Shown: positions 23,629-31,655, counted from the stretch's first letter. The stretch: 46,639 nucleotides of DNA from T1Sed10-7 sp041686695 (GCA_041686695.1 JAWLDJ010000009.1:1-46639), one strand, 5' to 3'. The notes: generated by a model not told the origin, from the letters alone. Made by a program: numbers and translations.

Positions 23629-25059
23629 GTGCGCCGCGCCAAGATCGTTGCCACCCTCGGTCCGTCCCTGGACGACCCGGCTCGCCTGCGTGCGGCCCTG
23701 GCGGCCGGGGTCGACGTGGTCCGCCTGAACTTCTCCCACGGCACCAAGGAGGAGCACCGGTCACGCCTCGAGGAGGTCCGCCGGATCGGCGCCGACATGG
23801 GTCGACCGATCGGCAGCCTGGGTGACCTGCAGGGTCCCAAGATCCGGCTCGGTCAGGTCCCCGACCCCGGCATCGAGCTGGAGGAGGGGGCGGAGGTCCT
23901 GTTCGTCTCCGGCGCGGAGCAGTTGGACACCTACGAGCAGGATGGCACCCCGGTGCTACCCGTGGTCTACGGGGAGCTGGCCGACGACGTCGAGACGGGC
24001 TCGCTGATCCTGATGGACGACGGGCTCCTGCGCACGGTGGTGTCCGAGGTCGACGGCCGTCACGTGCGTGCTCGGGTCGTCGTCGGCGGTCTGGCCAGGT
24101 CACGCAAGGGCGTGAACCTGCCCGGTGTCGAGGTGTCGGCCGCCAGCTTGACCGACAAGGATCGCGAGGACGTGGGCACGATGGTCGAGCTCGGCGTCGA
24201 CTGGATCGCGCTCTCCTTCGTCCGCAGGGCCGCCGATGTCCATCAACTGCGGGAGCTGGTCCGCTCGCACGGCGGCATGCAGCCGATCGTCGCCAAGCTG
24301 GAACGTCCCGAAGCGGTCGACAACCTGGACGAGATCGTGGCTGCGACCGACGCCATCATGGTGGCACGGGGCGATCTCGGCGTGGAGATCGGGCCGGAGC
24401 AGGTGCCCTCGATCCAGAAGGAGATGATCGACCGGGCGAACCGGTGGTCGAAACCGGTCATCACCGCCACGGAGATGCTGGACTCGATGATCCGCAGCCC
24501 GCGCCCGACCCGCGCCGAGGCCTCCGACGTCGCCAACGCGATCTTCGATGGCACCGACGCCGTCATGCTGTCGGGCGAGACCGCCGCAGGTCGCTACCCG
24601 GTCGAGGCGGTGCGGACCATGGCCCGCATCATCGAGGTCAACGAGCGGGACACGCACTTCAACCAGGTGCTCCCGGAGACCCGCGATGTCGTCGGCTCCG
24701 TCGTCGCCAAGGCAGCGGTGCAGATCGCCGAGGATCTCGGTGCCAAGGCGATCCTGGTCTTCAGCTTCTCCGGGGCCTCGATCCAGCTGGTGTCCAAGTT
24801 CCGACCGAAGCAGCCGCTCATCGGGTTCACCAGCGAGGAGGTCACGCTCTACCGCCTGCCCCTGATGTGGGGTGTGCGCGGTGAGATGACCGCGGAGCAG
24901 GACCAGTCGAACGCGCTGATCGAGGCGGCGGACGAGCTGTGCATCGATCAGGGGCTGGCGGGACACGGCGACACCGTCGTGATCGTGTCGGGCATCCCGG
25001 GAGGCCGCGGCGGTACGAACCGCGTCATGGCCCACAGGATCGGCGAACTGGTCGGTTGA
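23629..25059 (+). CDS. pyk: Pyruvate kinase
   Basis: 476 aa. It converts phosphoenolpyruvate and ADP to pyruvate and ATP. The N-terminus RRAKIVATLGPS, VVRLNFSHG, LGDLQGPKIRLG, IALSFVRRA, AKLERPEAVDN (catalytic Lys), IMVARGDLGVEIG (metal Glu/Asp) and ITATEMLDSMI (signature) are all present. The C-terminal allosteric domain contains FSFSGASIQLVSKFRP. I chose GTG 23629, with AGGAG four bases upstream, which gives the family N-terminus. ATG 23617 in frame is an alternative. Convergent with the Nudix gene, 15 bases apart. Confidence 0.96.
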   Translation: MRRAKIVATLGPSLDDPARLRAALAAGVDVVRLNFSHGTKEEHRSRLEEVRRIGADMGRPIGSLGDLQGPKIRLGQVPDPGIELEEGAEVLFVSGAEQLDTYEQDGTPVLPVVYGELADDVETGSLILMDDGLLRTVVSEVDGRHVRARVVVGGLARSRKGVNLPGVEVSAASLTDKDREDVGTMVELGVDWIALSFVRRAADVHQLRELVRSHGGMQPIVAKLERPEAVDNLDEIVAATDAIMVARGDLGVEIGPEQVPSIQKEMIDRANRWSKPVITATEMLDSMIRSPRPTRAEASDVANAIFDGTDAVMLSGETAAGRYPVEAVRTMARIIEVNERDTHFNQVLPETRDVVGSVVAKAAVQIAEDLGAKAILVFSFSGASIQLVSKFRPKQPLIGFTSEEVTLYRLPLMWGVRGEMTAEQDQSNALIEAADELCIDQGLAGHGDTVVIVSGIPGGRGGTNRVMAHRIGELVG

Positions 25060-25074
25060 GCGCGACCGCGACGA

Positions 25075-25872
25075 TCAGCGTCCGACGTCGATCGGGTCCT
25101 TGGGTGGTCCCTCGGTCAGCAGCACACCGAGATGGTGCTCGAGCGTGGCCGGCGCCAGCTCCGCGTCGGTCTCGCGCAGGTCCTGCAGCGACCACCACCT
25201 GGCGGTGATCGCGCCGGGGTCGTCCAACGGCGCCGCTTCGGCCTCGGTGGCCGTGGTCCGGGTCAGGAACCACCGTTCGTCCTGATCGATCCAGCAACCT
25301 CGGAACGAGAAGGTCACGCGCCGTGACCAGATCCAGGGTCCGGGCTCGTCGTCGATCCCGATCTCCTCCTGCAGTTCGCGGTGCGCGGCTTCGCGGTGCG
25401 TCTCGCCGTCGCGGAGCCCGCCCCCGGGGGCGGTCCACACGCGGCGATGGGCATCGGGCGCGTGGGCGACGAGCAGGACGTGGTCATCGGCGTCGAGCAG
25501 CAGCACCCGGGCAGCCCGTCGGGGCAGCGGCTGGTCCCGGGTGCCCACCTCGGGCTCGGCGGGCAGCTTCGGATGCGGCGGGATCACCCGCGACGACAGC
25601 ACGCTGGCCGTGTCGAGCACCGTGAGCTGTCCCTCGCGGTCCACGATCAGCATCGCCTCGTCATCCGCCCCCACCAGCCGCCCCACCACGTCGCTGGGGA
25701 TCGGGCCGCGATCGGGGTCGTCGAGGAGGTGGCGGACCGAGACCCGCTGACCGAGGTGTTCGGGGGTGACCCGTCGGGCGTACCGAGCCCTCAGTTGGTG
25801 GATCCGCGGCGTGCCGCTGCCCGGACGTGGTGGCTGGTCGGCGGCGCCGTCGCCGTTCGGCTGGTCGCTCAC
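25075..25872 (-). CDS. SH3-like domain plus Nudix hydrolase, last gene of the polyphosphate operon
   Basis: 265 aa. The Nudix domain occupies about residues 118-250, with a complete box GGLRDGETHREAAHRELQEEIGI (G-x5-E-x7-REUxEExGU). The N-terminal 100 residues contain LGQRVSVRHLL, DVVGRLVGADDEAMLIVDREG and VTPP-like IPPHPKLP. That pattern resembles the SH3-like barrel found at the start of Rv0428c-type acetyltransferases; here it is joined to Nudix instead. It hydrolyses a nucleoside-diphosphate-linked substrate of unknown identity. Start GTG 25872 overlaps the ppx stop (GTGA). Confidence 0.85.
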   Translation of the reverse strand: MSDQPNGDGAADQPPRPGSGTPRIHQLRARYARRVTPEHLGQRVSVRHLLDDPDRGPIPSDVVGRLVGADDEAMLIVDREGQLTVLDTASVLSSRVIPPHPKLPAEPEVGTRDQPLPRRAARVLLLDADDHVLLVAHAPDAHRRVWTAPGGGLRDGETHREAAHRELQEEIGIDDEPGPWIWSRRVTFSFRGCWIDQDERWFLTRTTATEAEAAPLDDPGAITARWWSLQDLRETDAELAPATLEHHLGVLLTEGPPKDPIDVGR

Positions 25873-27386
25873 TGGGCAGCCAGATCGCGGACCCGGACGT
25901 CGACGTCGAAGGTCCGGGCGAACAGTCGCGTCTTGCGTTCGAGCTCGTCGCTCGTCACGTGCAGTCCTCCACCGGTCAGCAGCAGTTCCACCACGTCATC
26001 ACGACGGTGCACCTCGACACCGGTCACCGCCTGGTCGTGTGCCCGGTCGAGTCCGTCGGCCACCTGCAGGAGCGCCAGCAGGCGCTCGGTACGCCGTCGT
26101 TGCCGGGCGGGCAGCCCGGCGTAGGGTGGGTGCGCGGCGGCGATCCCCCGGGATCGATGGAAGCGCACGAGGGTCGCGATCATGGCGGTCTCCTCGGGCT
26201 CGAAGCCCCTGAGCTCGGCGTTCTCCACGAGGTAGGCGCCGTGCAGATGCTGTCGCCTGAGGGCCAGCGCCTCCCCGATCGAGTGCAGTTCAGCGGCGTG
26301 ACGCAGCAGCTCCCGGTCCTTGGCCGCGAGGCCGTGGAGCGCTTGGGTCCGCTCGAACAGCAGGGCAGCGAGGTGGGCGACGTGGGAGGGATGGGGGTCC
26401 TCGCCGCTGAAGCTCGAACGCAGTCGCGCGACCTGGTCGGCGCGGAGCTGGAGTGCGCTCGGCGGGGTACTGATCGCGTGGGTGTCGAGCAGCAGCCCCT
26501 CGCGCAAGCCCCAGTCGCTCACCACGACGCGCTCCGCTTCGAGCCGCTCGAGCGTGCGTGTGAGCAGGACCGCTGCGACGTGGAGGTGGTCCGCGCGGCG
26601 TGACTTCATGCCGGGCAGGCGCCCGCGGGTGACCGTGTCGACCGAGGTCAGGCGGTCGCGGATCCGCTCCAGCTGATCGACCTCGATGCCGAGCTGGTTC
26701 AGTGTCGCCGGGAGCCACCGGTCCTCGTCGGCGGCCACGACCCGTGCCAGGGCCCGCACGGTGCCGCCGACCACCACGACGGCGGCGGGTGCCAGGGCCG
26801 TGACCCGGTCGAGCAGGGGATCCAGTTCGGTGTCGACCCGCGCCCGCAGCCCCTGCAGCTCCCGGCGCTTCGGGGGGTCGTGCTCGATGTCCGCCGACAG
26901 CCGGCTGGCGCCCAGCGGCACCGATGCCGACCAGGCGACCTCCCCGCCGGTCCCCACCGCCAGCTCCATGGAGCCACCACCCAGATCCAGCACGAGCACC
27001 GGTTCCGCTGTCACCGCCACCGCCGCGCGCACGCCGAGGTAGGCCAGTCGGGCCTCCTCACCCCCCTCGAGCACGCGGATCTCCACGCCGGCGGCTGCGG
27101 AGAGGGCAGCGATGACCTCCTGGCCCCCGTGGGCATCGCGCAACGCCGAGGTCGCCACCGCCAGCACGTCCTCGGCCCCGCTGCGGCGGGCGAGCCCGCT
27201 GAGGTGCGCCACCACGCGGGCCGCCTGCTCGCGCAGGTGCGGTGGGATGGTGCCGTGGTGCGCGACGGCACGGCCGAGGTGCAGCATCTCTCGTTCGCGC
27301 AGGACGGGGACGACACGGTGGCCGTCGACGTCCGCCACCAGGACGTGGAAGGAGTTGCTGCCGAGATCGAGGATCGCGGTCCGCAC
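25869..27386 (-). CDS. ppx: Exopolyphosphatase / guanosine pentaphosphatase (Ppx/GppA)
   Basis: 505 aa. Domains: an actin-like ATPase fold, first half LDLGSNSFHVLVAD, second half VLVLDLGGGSMELAVG, VPLGASRL and VVVGGTVRALA. A C-terminal helical domain (about 310-505) has an HD-like pattern (HVAHLAALLFERT, AAELHSIGEAL, LLQVADGLDRAHDQ) as in long Ppx proteins. It removes terminal phosphate from polyphosphate or pppGpp. Start GTG 27386 lies 3 bases after the sixA stop and 11 bases after GGAGG. It shares an operon with ppk, so synthesis and breakdown of polyphosphate are cotranscribed. Confidence 0.92.
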   Translation of the reverse strand: MRTAILDLGSNSFHVLVADVDGHRVVPVLREREMLHLGRAVAHHGTIPPHLREQAARVVAHLSGLARRSGAEDVLAVATSALRDAHGGQEVIAALSAAAGVEIRVLEGGEEARLAYLGVRAAVAVTAEPVLVLDLGGGSMELAVGTGGEVAWSASVPLGASRLSADIEHDPPKRRELQGLRARVDTELDPLLDRVTALAPAAVVVVGGTVRALARVVAADEDRWLPATLNQLGIEVDQLERIRDRLTSVDTVTRGRLPGMKSRRADHLHVAAVLLTRTLERLEAERVVVSDWGLREGLLLDTHAISTPPSALQLRADQVARLRSSFSGEDPHPSHVAHLAALLFERTQALHGLAAKDRELLRHAAELHSIGEALALRRQHLHGAYLVENAELRGFEPEETAMIATLVRFHRSRGIAAAHPPYAGLPARQRRRTERLLALLQVADGLDRAHDQAVTGVEVHRRDDVVELLLTGGGLHVTSDELERKTRLFARTFDVDVRVRDLAAQ

Positions 27387-27389
27387 CGG

Positions 27390-27851
27390 TCAGCTGGCCT
27401 CCGGCGGGTTCAACAGCTCCACCCGCGCTGGATCCGGCCAACCGTCCACGAGCCAGGTCGCCACCTTCCGGGCGTTCGGTCGGTGTGCGAGGTGGCCGCG
27501 CCGCCACAGCGCGGTGAGCGCGGCGCCGATCACGTCGGCGTGGCTGCACAGCAGCACGTCCTGGCTCCCGACGTCGAGCAGGAGCTGCTCCACCTGCTCG
27601 AACGGGGTGCCCTCGGTGAGGCTGACGTCCTCCTCGACGTCCAGCCCCAGCGCTGACGCCACCGGTGCCACCGTGTCCACACAGCGCTTGGCGGGGCTCG
27701 AGAGGATCCTGGTCAGGTCGTGGCCGGCCAACATCTCGGCCAGCTCCTCGGACTGTCGCCTGCCCGTCGCGCTCAGGGGTCGTGCGAGGTCGTCGCCGGT
27801 CCACGCCGCCCGGTCCCCGGCGTCGGCGTGACGGACGAGCAGGAGCGTCAC
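27390..27851 (-). CDS. SixA-type histidine phosphatase
   Basis: 153 aa, one histidine-phosphatase domain. RHA motif LLVRHADAG holds the phosphohistidine; the second Arg is in SSPAKRCVDT, the acid in LTEGTPFEQV, and the second His in CSHADVIG. All catalytic residues are present. Start GTG 27851 overlaps the stop of the preceding Nudix gene (GTGA). In mycobacterial MutT1 the same two domains, Nudix then histidine phosphatase, form one chain next to ppk. Here they are two genes joined by a 4-base overlap, so the pair likely makes a split MutT1. Confidence 0.9.
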   Translation of the reverse strand: MTLLLVRHADAGDRAAWTGDDLARPLSATGRRQSEELAEMLAGHDLTRILSSPAKRCVDTVAPVASALGLDVEEDVSLTEGTPFEQVEQLLLDVGSQDVLLCSHADVIGAALTALWRRGHLAHRPNARKVATWLVDGWPDPARVELLNPPEAS

Positions 27852-28306
27852 GAGGCACCTCCAGCGGCGCGGTGGGCCAGAGCTTCGTCGAGGAGGTCGA
27901 CGTCCGCAGCGTAGGTGAGCAACCCCGCTGCCTCCTCCACGGCGACCCAGCGGGCGACATCGACCTCGCGATCGGCAGGTCGGTCGGCCGGATCACCCCC
28001 GAGGTGGGCCATCGCGTACCACCGCACACGCTTGGCACCCTCTGGGACCGCGTAGACCACCTGGCTGAGCTCCTCGAGCACCTGCGCTCGCACCCCGGTC
28101 TCCTCCTCGACCTCCCGGACGGCGGCGACGACGTGCGGCTCGTCCGGGTCCAGCTTGCCCTTGGGCAACGACCAGTCGTCGTGGCGCACCCGGTGCACCA
28201 CCAGGACCTCGTGTCCGTCGCTGCCATCGCGCAGCACGACGCCGCCGGCCGCTTCGACCGCCGCGGATCCTGACCAGTCCGGGGTGACGGTGCGCTCGTC
28301 GCTCAC
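27848..28306 (-). CDS. MutT-like Nudix hydrolase (Nudix half of a split MutT1)
   Basis: 152 aa. The Nudix box is KLDPDEPHVVAAVREVEEET preceded by G and followed by GV, complete. Flanking elements AAGGVVLRD and DWSLPKGK are typical of diadenosine-polyphosphate and MutT1-type enzymes, which degrade Ap4A and 8-oxo-GTP/GDP. GTG 28306 overlaps the ppk stop (GTGA) and the 3' end overlaps sixA (GTGA). The open frame continues upstream inside ppk, but that is out-of-frame ppk sequence. Confidence 0.9.
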   Translation of the reverse strand: MSDERTVTPDWSGSAAVEAAGGVVLRDGSDGHEVLVVHRVRHDDWSLPKGKLDPDEPHVVAAVREVEEETGVRAQVLEELSQVVYAVPEGAKRVRWYAMAHLGGDPADRPADREVDVARWVAVEEAAGLLTYAADVDLLDEALAHRAAGGAS

Positions 28307-30597
28307 GAGCCGGCCCGTCGCCGCGCGCGCTCCTGCAGCGTCAGGTGGGTGTCGACGCCCTGCAGGCAGGCGACCCGGCGCCAGCGGCCGTCGGCCCCGA
28401 GTTCCCAGGCCAGCACGTCGTCGGCGAGGTTGACCGCGAGGATCTCCTCCAGCCGTCGCTGCAGCCGGGGATCCTCCACCGGGGTCAGGGCCTCGACGCG
28501 CCGGCTCAGGTTGCGGGTCATCCAGTCGCCGGATCCGATCAGGTGGTCGTAGCCGCGAGCCGGACTGCCGAACCGGTAGATGCGGGAGTGCTCGAGGTAG
28601 CGGCCGACGATCGAGCGGACCGTGATCGTCTCCGACAGGCCCGCGACCCCCGGCCGCAGGCAGCAGATGCCGCGCACGATCAGATCGATCGGTGTACCGG
28701 TGGCCGCAGCGTCGTAGAGGGCATCGATGATCTGACCGTCGACCAGGCTGTTCATCTTGGCGACGATGTGCCCGTCCTCGGCGTCCCGCTCGCGAGCGAT
28801 GAGCTCCAGCATCCGCGACCGGAAGGTGGTCGGGGCCACGACCAGCTTGCGGTACTCGGACTGCTTGGAGTAGCCGGTGAGCACGTTGAAGAGGTCGCTG
28901 AGGTCCTGTCCGAGGTCGGGGTCGGCGGTCAGCAGCCCGATGTCCTCGTAGATCCGCGCTGTCTTGTCGTTGTAGTTGCCCGTCCCGATGTGGGCGTAGC
29001 GGCGGACCTTGCCCGACTCGCTGCGCACGACCAGCGCGATCTTGGTATGGGTCTTGAGTCCGACCACGCCGTAGGCCACGTGGACGCCGGCCTCCTCCAG
29101 CGCCCGGGCCCACTCGATGTTGGCTTCCTCGTCGAAGCGGGCCTTGAGCTCCACGAGCGCGACGACCTGCTTGCCCTCCTCCGCGGCGTCGAGCAGCGCG
29201 CGGATCACCGGGCTGCCGGGGCCGGAGGTGCGGTACAGCGTCTGCTTGATCGCGAGCACGTCCGGGTCGTGGGCCGCCTGCTCGATGAACGCCTGCACGG
29301 AGGTGGTGAAGGAGTCGTAGGGATGCTGCACCAGCACGTCGGCGTGGGCGATCGCCTCGAAGATGTCGAGGTCGTCCGTCGCAGCTTCGGCCAGCAGCGG
29401 TTGTGTCGTGGGTGTGAACGGGCGCTGCTTGAGATCGGGGCGGTCGAGGTCGTACAGCGACCACAGGCCCGACAGGTCCAGGGGGCCGGGGATCACCATG
29501 ACCTCATCGGCGGAGATGTCCAGCTCCCGGACCAGCAGGTCGACGGCCTCCTCGCTCATGTCGGGGGTGACCTCGAGCCGAACGACCCGGCCGAAGCGGC
29601 GTCGGGTCAGCTCGGTCTCGATCGCGAGCAGGAGGTCATCGGCTTCCTCCTCCTCCACCTCGAAGTCGGCGTTGCGCGTCACCCGGAAGACGTGGTGCTC
29701 GAGGACCTCGAGGCCCGGGAAGAGCCGGTCGAGGTTCTCCGCGATGACCTGCTCGAGGGGCACGATGCGCTCACCGTCGGGCATGATCAAGAACCGGGGC
29801 AGGACCGGCGGGACCTTGACGCGTGCGAAGTGGCGCTGCTGGCTGCCGGGCTCGGCGACCAGCACCGCGAGGTTCATCGACAGGTTCGAGATGTAGGGGA
29901 AGGGGTGGGCCGGGTCGACGGCCAGCGGGGTCAGGACCGGGAAGACCCGCTCCTCGAAGATCAGCTGCAGGTGCCGGCGATCGTCGTCGTCCAGATCGGC
30001 GACATCGCAGAACCGCACGCCGGCGGCCGCCAGGGCCGGCACCAGCTGCTCGCGGAAGACGTGGGCATGCCGGTTCGCCAACTCGGTCACGACGACGCGG
30101 ATCGCCTCGAGCTGCGCGGTCGGACTCAGCCCGTCCGGGTTGTTGCCCGAGACCTCGGCGGCCTCCTGCTCCTTCAGGCCGGCCACGCGGACCTGGAAGA
30201 ACTCGTCCAGGTTGGTCTGGAAGATCGCCAGGAACTTCGCGCGCTCGAGCAGTTCGAGCTCTGGATCCTCCGCCAGGGCCAGGACCCGCTCGTTGAACTG
30301 GACCCAGGACAGCTCCCGGTTGAGGTAGCGGACCTGCTCGTGGGGCGTGGGGTGTGACGCCAGGATGTCCAGCGTCACCTCGCGGGGGTGCGGACGGCTC
30401 CGGGTCAGCGAGCCGGGCACCACCACGTCGTCGGATGGCGCCTGCGGTGGTGCCGGCGGCGGGACCGAGGTCGCACCACCGGGGCCGCCAGGACGTTGGT
30501 CCGCGACGAAGGTGTGGGAGCGCGTGGTCCGCCCGGACCGGCGTCGCGACCACGGCCACCAGCGCCACGGCCCGCGGACCCGTGCACCGTCGGTCAT
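28303..30597 (-). CDS. ppk: Polyphosphate kinase 1
   Basis: 764 aa, slightly longer than usual because of an N-terminal basic and Pro/Gly-rich tail of about 70 residues before REVTLDIL. Core motifs: RYLNRELSWVQFNERVL, FPYISNLSMNLAV, QHPYDSF, IKQTLYRTSG, ELKARFDEEANI, catalytic YAHIGTGNYNDKTAR (phospho-His) and VRGICCLRPGV followed by LEHSRIYRFG. It makes polyphosphate reversibly from ATP at the membrane. ATG 30597 has GGGAGGG 10 bases upstream. It heads the five-gene operon ppk-nudix-sixA-ppx-nudix. An internal start closer to REVTLD cannot be excluded. Confidence 0.95.
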   Translation of the reverse strand: MTDGARVRGPWRWWPWSRRRSGRTTRSHTFVADQRPGGPGGATSVPPPAPPQAPSDDVVVPGSLTRSRPHPREVTLDILASHPTPHEQVRYLNRELSWVQFNERVLALAEDPELELLERAKFLAIFQTNLDEFFQVRVAGLKEQEAAEVSGNNPDGLSPTAQLEAIRVVVTELANRHAHVFREQLVPALAAAGVRFCDVADLDDDDRRHLQLIFEERVFPVLTPLAVDPAHPFPYISNLSMNLAVLVAEPGSQQRHFARVKVPPVLPRFLIMPDGERIVPLEQVIAENLDRLFPGLEVLEHHVFRVTRNADFEVEEEEADDLLLAIETELTRRRFGRVVRLEVTPDMSEEAVDLLVRELDISADEVMVIPGPLDLSGLWSLYDLDRPDLKQRPFTPTTQPLLAEAATDDLDIFEAIAHADVLVQHPYDSFTTSVQAFIEQAAHDPDVLAIKQTLYRTSGPGSPVIRALLDAAEEGKQVVALVELKARFDEEANIEWARALEEAGVHVAYGVVGLKTHTKIALVVRSESGKVRRYAHIGTGNYNDKTARIYEDIGLLTADPDLGQDLSDLFNVLTGYSKQSEYRKLVVAPTTFRSRMLELIARERDAEDGHIVAKMNSLVDGQIIDALYDAAATGTPIDLIVRGICCLRPGVAGLSETITVRSIVGRYLEHSRIYRFGSPARGYDHLIGSGDWMTRNLSRRVEALTPVEDPRLQRRLEEILAVNLADDVLAWELGADGRWRRVACLQGVDTHLTLQERARRRAGS

Positions 30598-30650
30598 CGC
30601 GTCGGTCCCTCCCGTCGTCGTGGGTCGCCGCCGGCCACCGTCGTGTCGCG

Positions 30651-30656
30651 AGCCTA
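30651..30656 (-). promoter_or_regulatory. Putative -10 of the ppk operon
   Basis: Minus-strand TAGGCT, 54 bases before the ppk ATG; no GTTCAC-type PHO repeat is visible near it. Confidence 0.4.
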
Positions 30657-30705
30657 ATGGGCCCAGAGTCCCCCCGTTGCCAGGGCCGATCGCCGGATCG
30701 GTGAG

Positions 30706-30745
30706 GTCACAGTGACGTGCACGGTTCGCGTCCGGGGTCTACAGT
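30706..30745 (+). promoter_or_regulatory. Promoter of the first ferredoxin gene with an upstream palindrome
   Basis: GTCACAGTGAC (30706-30716) is an 11-base palindrome around a central A. TACAGT (30740-30745) is a good -10. The palindrome ends 23 bases before the -10, covering or abutting the -35, so a regulator bound there could act directly on the promoter. Confidence 0.45.
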
Positions 30746-30760
30746 CGGGGACAGCGCCTG

Positions 30761-30780
30761 GGCGGTCGTCGAAGACCGCC
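30761..30780 (+). promoter_or_regulatory. Leader hairpin of the first ferredoxin mRNA
   Basis: GGCGGTC (30761-30767) and GACCGCC (30774-30780) pair perfectly around GTCGAA. It lies about 27 bases before the AGGAGGT site. Confidence 0.4.
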
Positions 30781-30818
30781 GGCGAGGGCGTGGACAGACA
30801 CTGACCAGGAGGTCAAGG

Positions 30819-31142
30819 TTGACGTACGTGATCGCTGAGCCCTGCATCGACGTCAAGGACAAGGCGTGCGTCGAGGAGTGCCCGGTCGACTGCATCTACG
30901 AGGGTGACCGGATGCTGTACATCCACCCCACGGAGTGCATCGACTGCGGCGCCTGTGAACCGGTCTGTCCCGTCGAAGCGATCTTCTACGAGGACGACGT
31001 CCCGGACGAGTGGCAGCAGTTCACCCCCATCAACGCGGAGTACTTCGAGGACGAGGTCACCGGCCTCGGCTCGCCCGGTGGGGCGGCGGCTGAAGGTGCC
31101 TCCGGCACGGACCATCCGACCGTCGCGGCCTGGGAGAGCTGA
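30819..31142 (+). CDS. fdxA: Seven-iron ferredoxin (first copy)
   Basis: 107 aa from a TTG start at 30819, chosen because a perfect AGGAGGT lies 5 bases upstream and gives the family N-terminus TYVIAEPC. The cysteine pattern is EPCIDVKDKACVEECPVDC (C-x7-C-x3-C-x3-C) then CIDCGACEPVCP (C-x2-C-x2-C-x3-C), which binds one [3Fe-4S] and one [4Fe-4S] cluster. The C-terminal tail of about 50 residues is acidic. Soluble electron carrier; partner unknown, though cytochrome P450s or other oxidoreductases are usual. The central 82 bases are identical to the second copy. Confidence 0.95.
   Translation: MTYVIAEPCIDVKDKACVEECPVDCIYEGDRMLYIHPTECIDCGACEPVCPVEAIFYEDDVPDEWQQFTPINAEYFEDEVTGLGSPGGAAAEGASGTDHPTVAAWES
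30874..30955 (+). repeat. 82-base identical block, copy 1 (with 31347-31428)
   Basis: Bases 30874-30955 and 31347-31428 are identical, third codon positions included, and both lie in the cysteine-rich half of the ferredoxin genes. The flanks differ more, which suggests recent duplication followed by gene conversion. Confidence 0.85.
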
Positions 31143-31155
31143 CCGCGCGGGCCGT

Positions 31156-31202
31156 CGAGCGTGGGGGTGCGCGCCCGTGATCGGGTCGCGCACCCTCGCT
31201 TG
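31156..31202 (+). terminator. Strong hairpin between the two ferredoxin genes
   Basis: Nested stem: CGAGCG/CGCTTG outside, GGGTGCGCG (31165-31173) with CGCGCACCC (31187-31195), then CCCG-TGAT-CGGG at the tip with one bulged T. It starts 14 bases after the first stop codon. No T-run follows, so it may terminate inefficiently or stabilise the 3' end of the first transcript. Confidence 0.6.
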
Positions 31203-31241
31203 CCTGCCGTCGGGGAGCTGTCGGGACGCCGGTCGCCCGGT

Positions 31242-31247
31242 TAGACT
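31242..31247 (+). promoter_or_regulatory. Putative -10 of the second ferredoxin gene
   Basis: TAGACT, 45 bases before GTG 31292. With the hairpin at 31156-31202 it indicates independent transcription of the second copy. Confidence 0.4.
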
Positions 31248-31291
31248 CCGCGGCCGAGCACGTCCTTTCCCGAGCCGATGAGGAGCCGCCG

Positions 31292-31618
31292 GTGGCGTAC
31301 GTGATCGCTGAGCCCTGCATGGACGTCAAGGACACCGCCTGTGTCCAGGAGTGCCCGGTCGACTGCATCTACGAGGGTGACCGGATGCTGTACATCCACC
31401 CCACGGAGTGCATCGACTGCGGCGCCTGCGAACCGGCCTGTCCCGTCGAGGCGATCTTCTACGCCGACGACGTCCCGCCGGAGTGGAGCGAGTTCACCGC
31501 GATCAACGCGGAGTACTTCGAGCCTGCGGTCACCGGCATCGGCTCCCCGGGTGGTGCCGGGAGCGTGGGTCGCTCCGGGGCGGATCACCCCAAGGTCGCC
31601 GGCTACGAGATCGCGTGA
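31292..31618 (+). CDS. fdxA: Seven-iron ferredoxin (second copy)
   Basis: 108 aa. It has the same cluster ligands as the first copy (C-x7-C-x3-C-x3-C then C-x2-C-x2-C-x3-C) and differs mainly in the C-terminal third. GTG 31292 has AGGAG 6 bases upstream. It is a tandem paralogue of the preceding gene with its own promoter-like element. Differences outside the cluster region (Asp/Glu changes, tail sequence) may set different partners or potentials; this cannot be told from sequence. Confidence 0.94.
   Translation: MAYVIAEPCMDVKDTACVQECPVDCIYEGDRMLYIHPTECIDCGACEPACPVEAIFYADDVPPEWSEFTAINAEYFEPAVTGIGSPGGAGSVGRSGADHPKVAGYEIA
31347..31428 (+). repeat. 82-base identical block, copy 2 (with 30874-30955)
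   Basis: Second copy of the perfectly conserved block shared by the tandem ferredoxin genes. Confidence 0.85.
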
Positions 31619-31655
31619 CCATCAGCCAGCGCCGGGACGGCTCGGGGGCGGGCTG

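Noticed and set aside
28345..30357. A 670-codon open frame antisense to ppk
   Set aside because: Its translation mirrors ppk third-position bias and has no domain-like pattern. ppk itself has all catalytic motifs. Long antisense frames are expected at this GC content.
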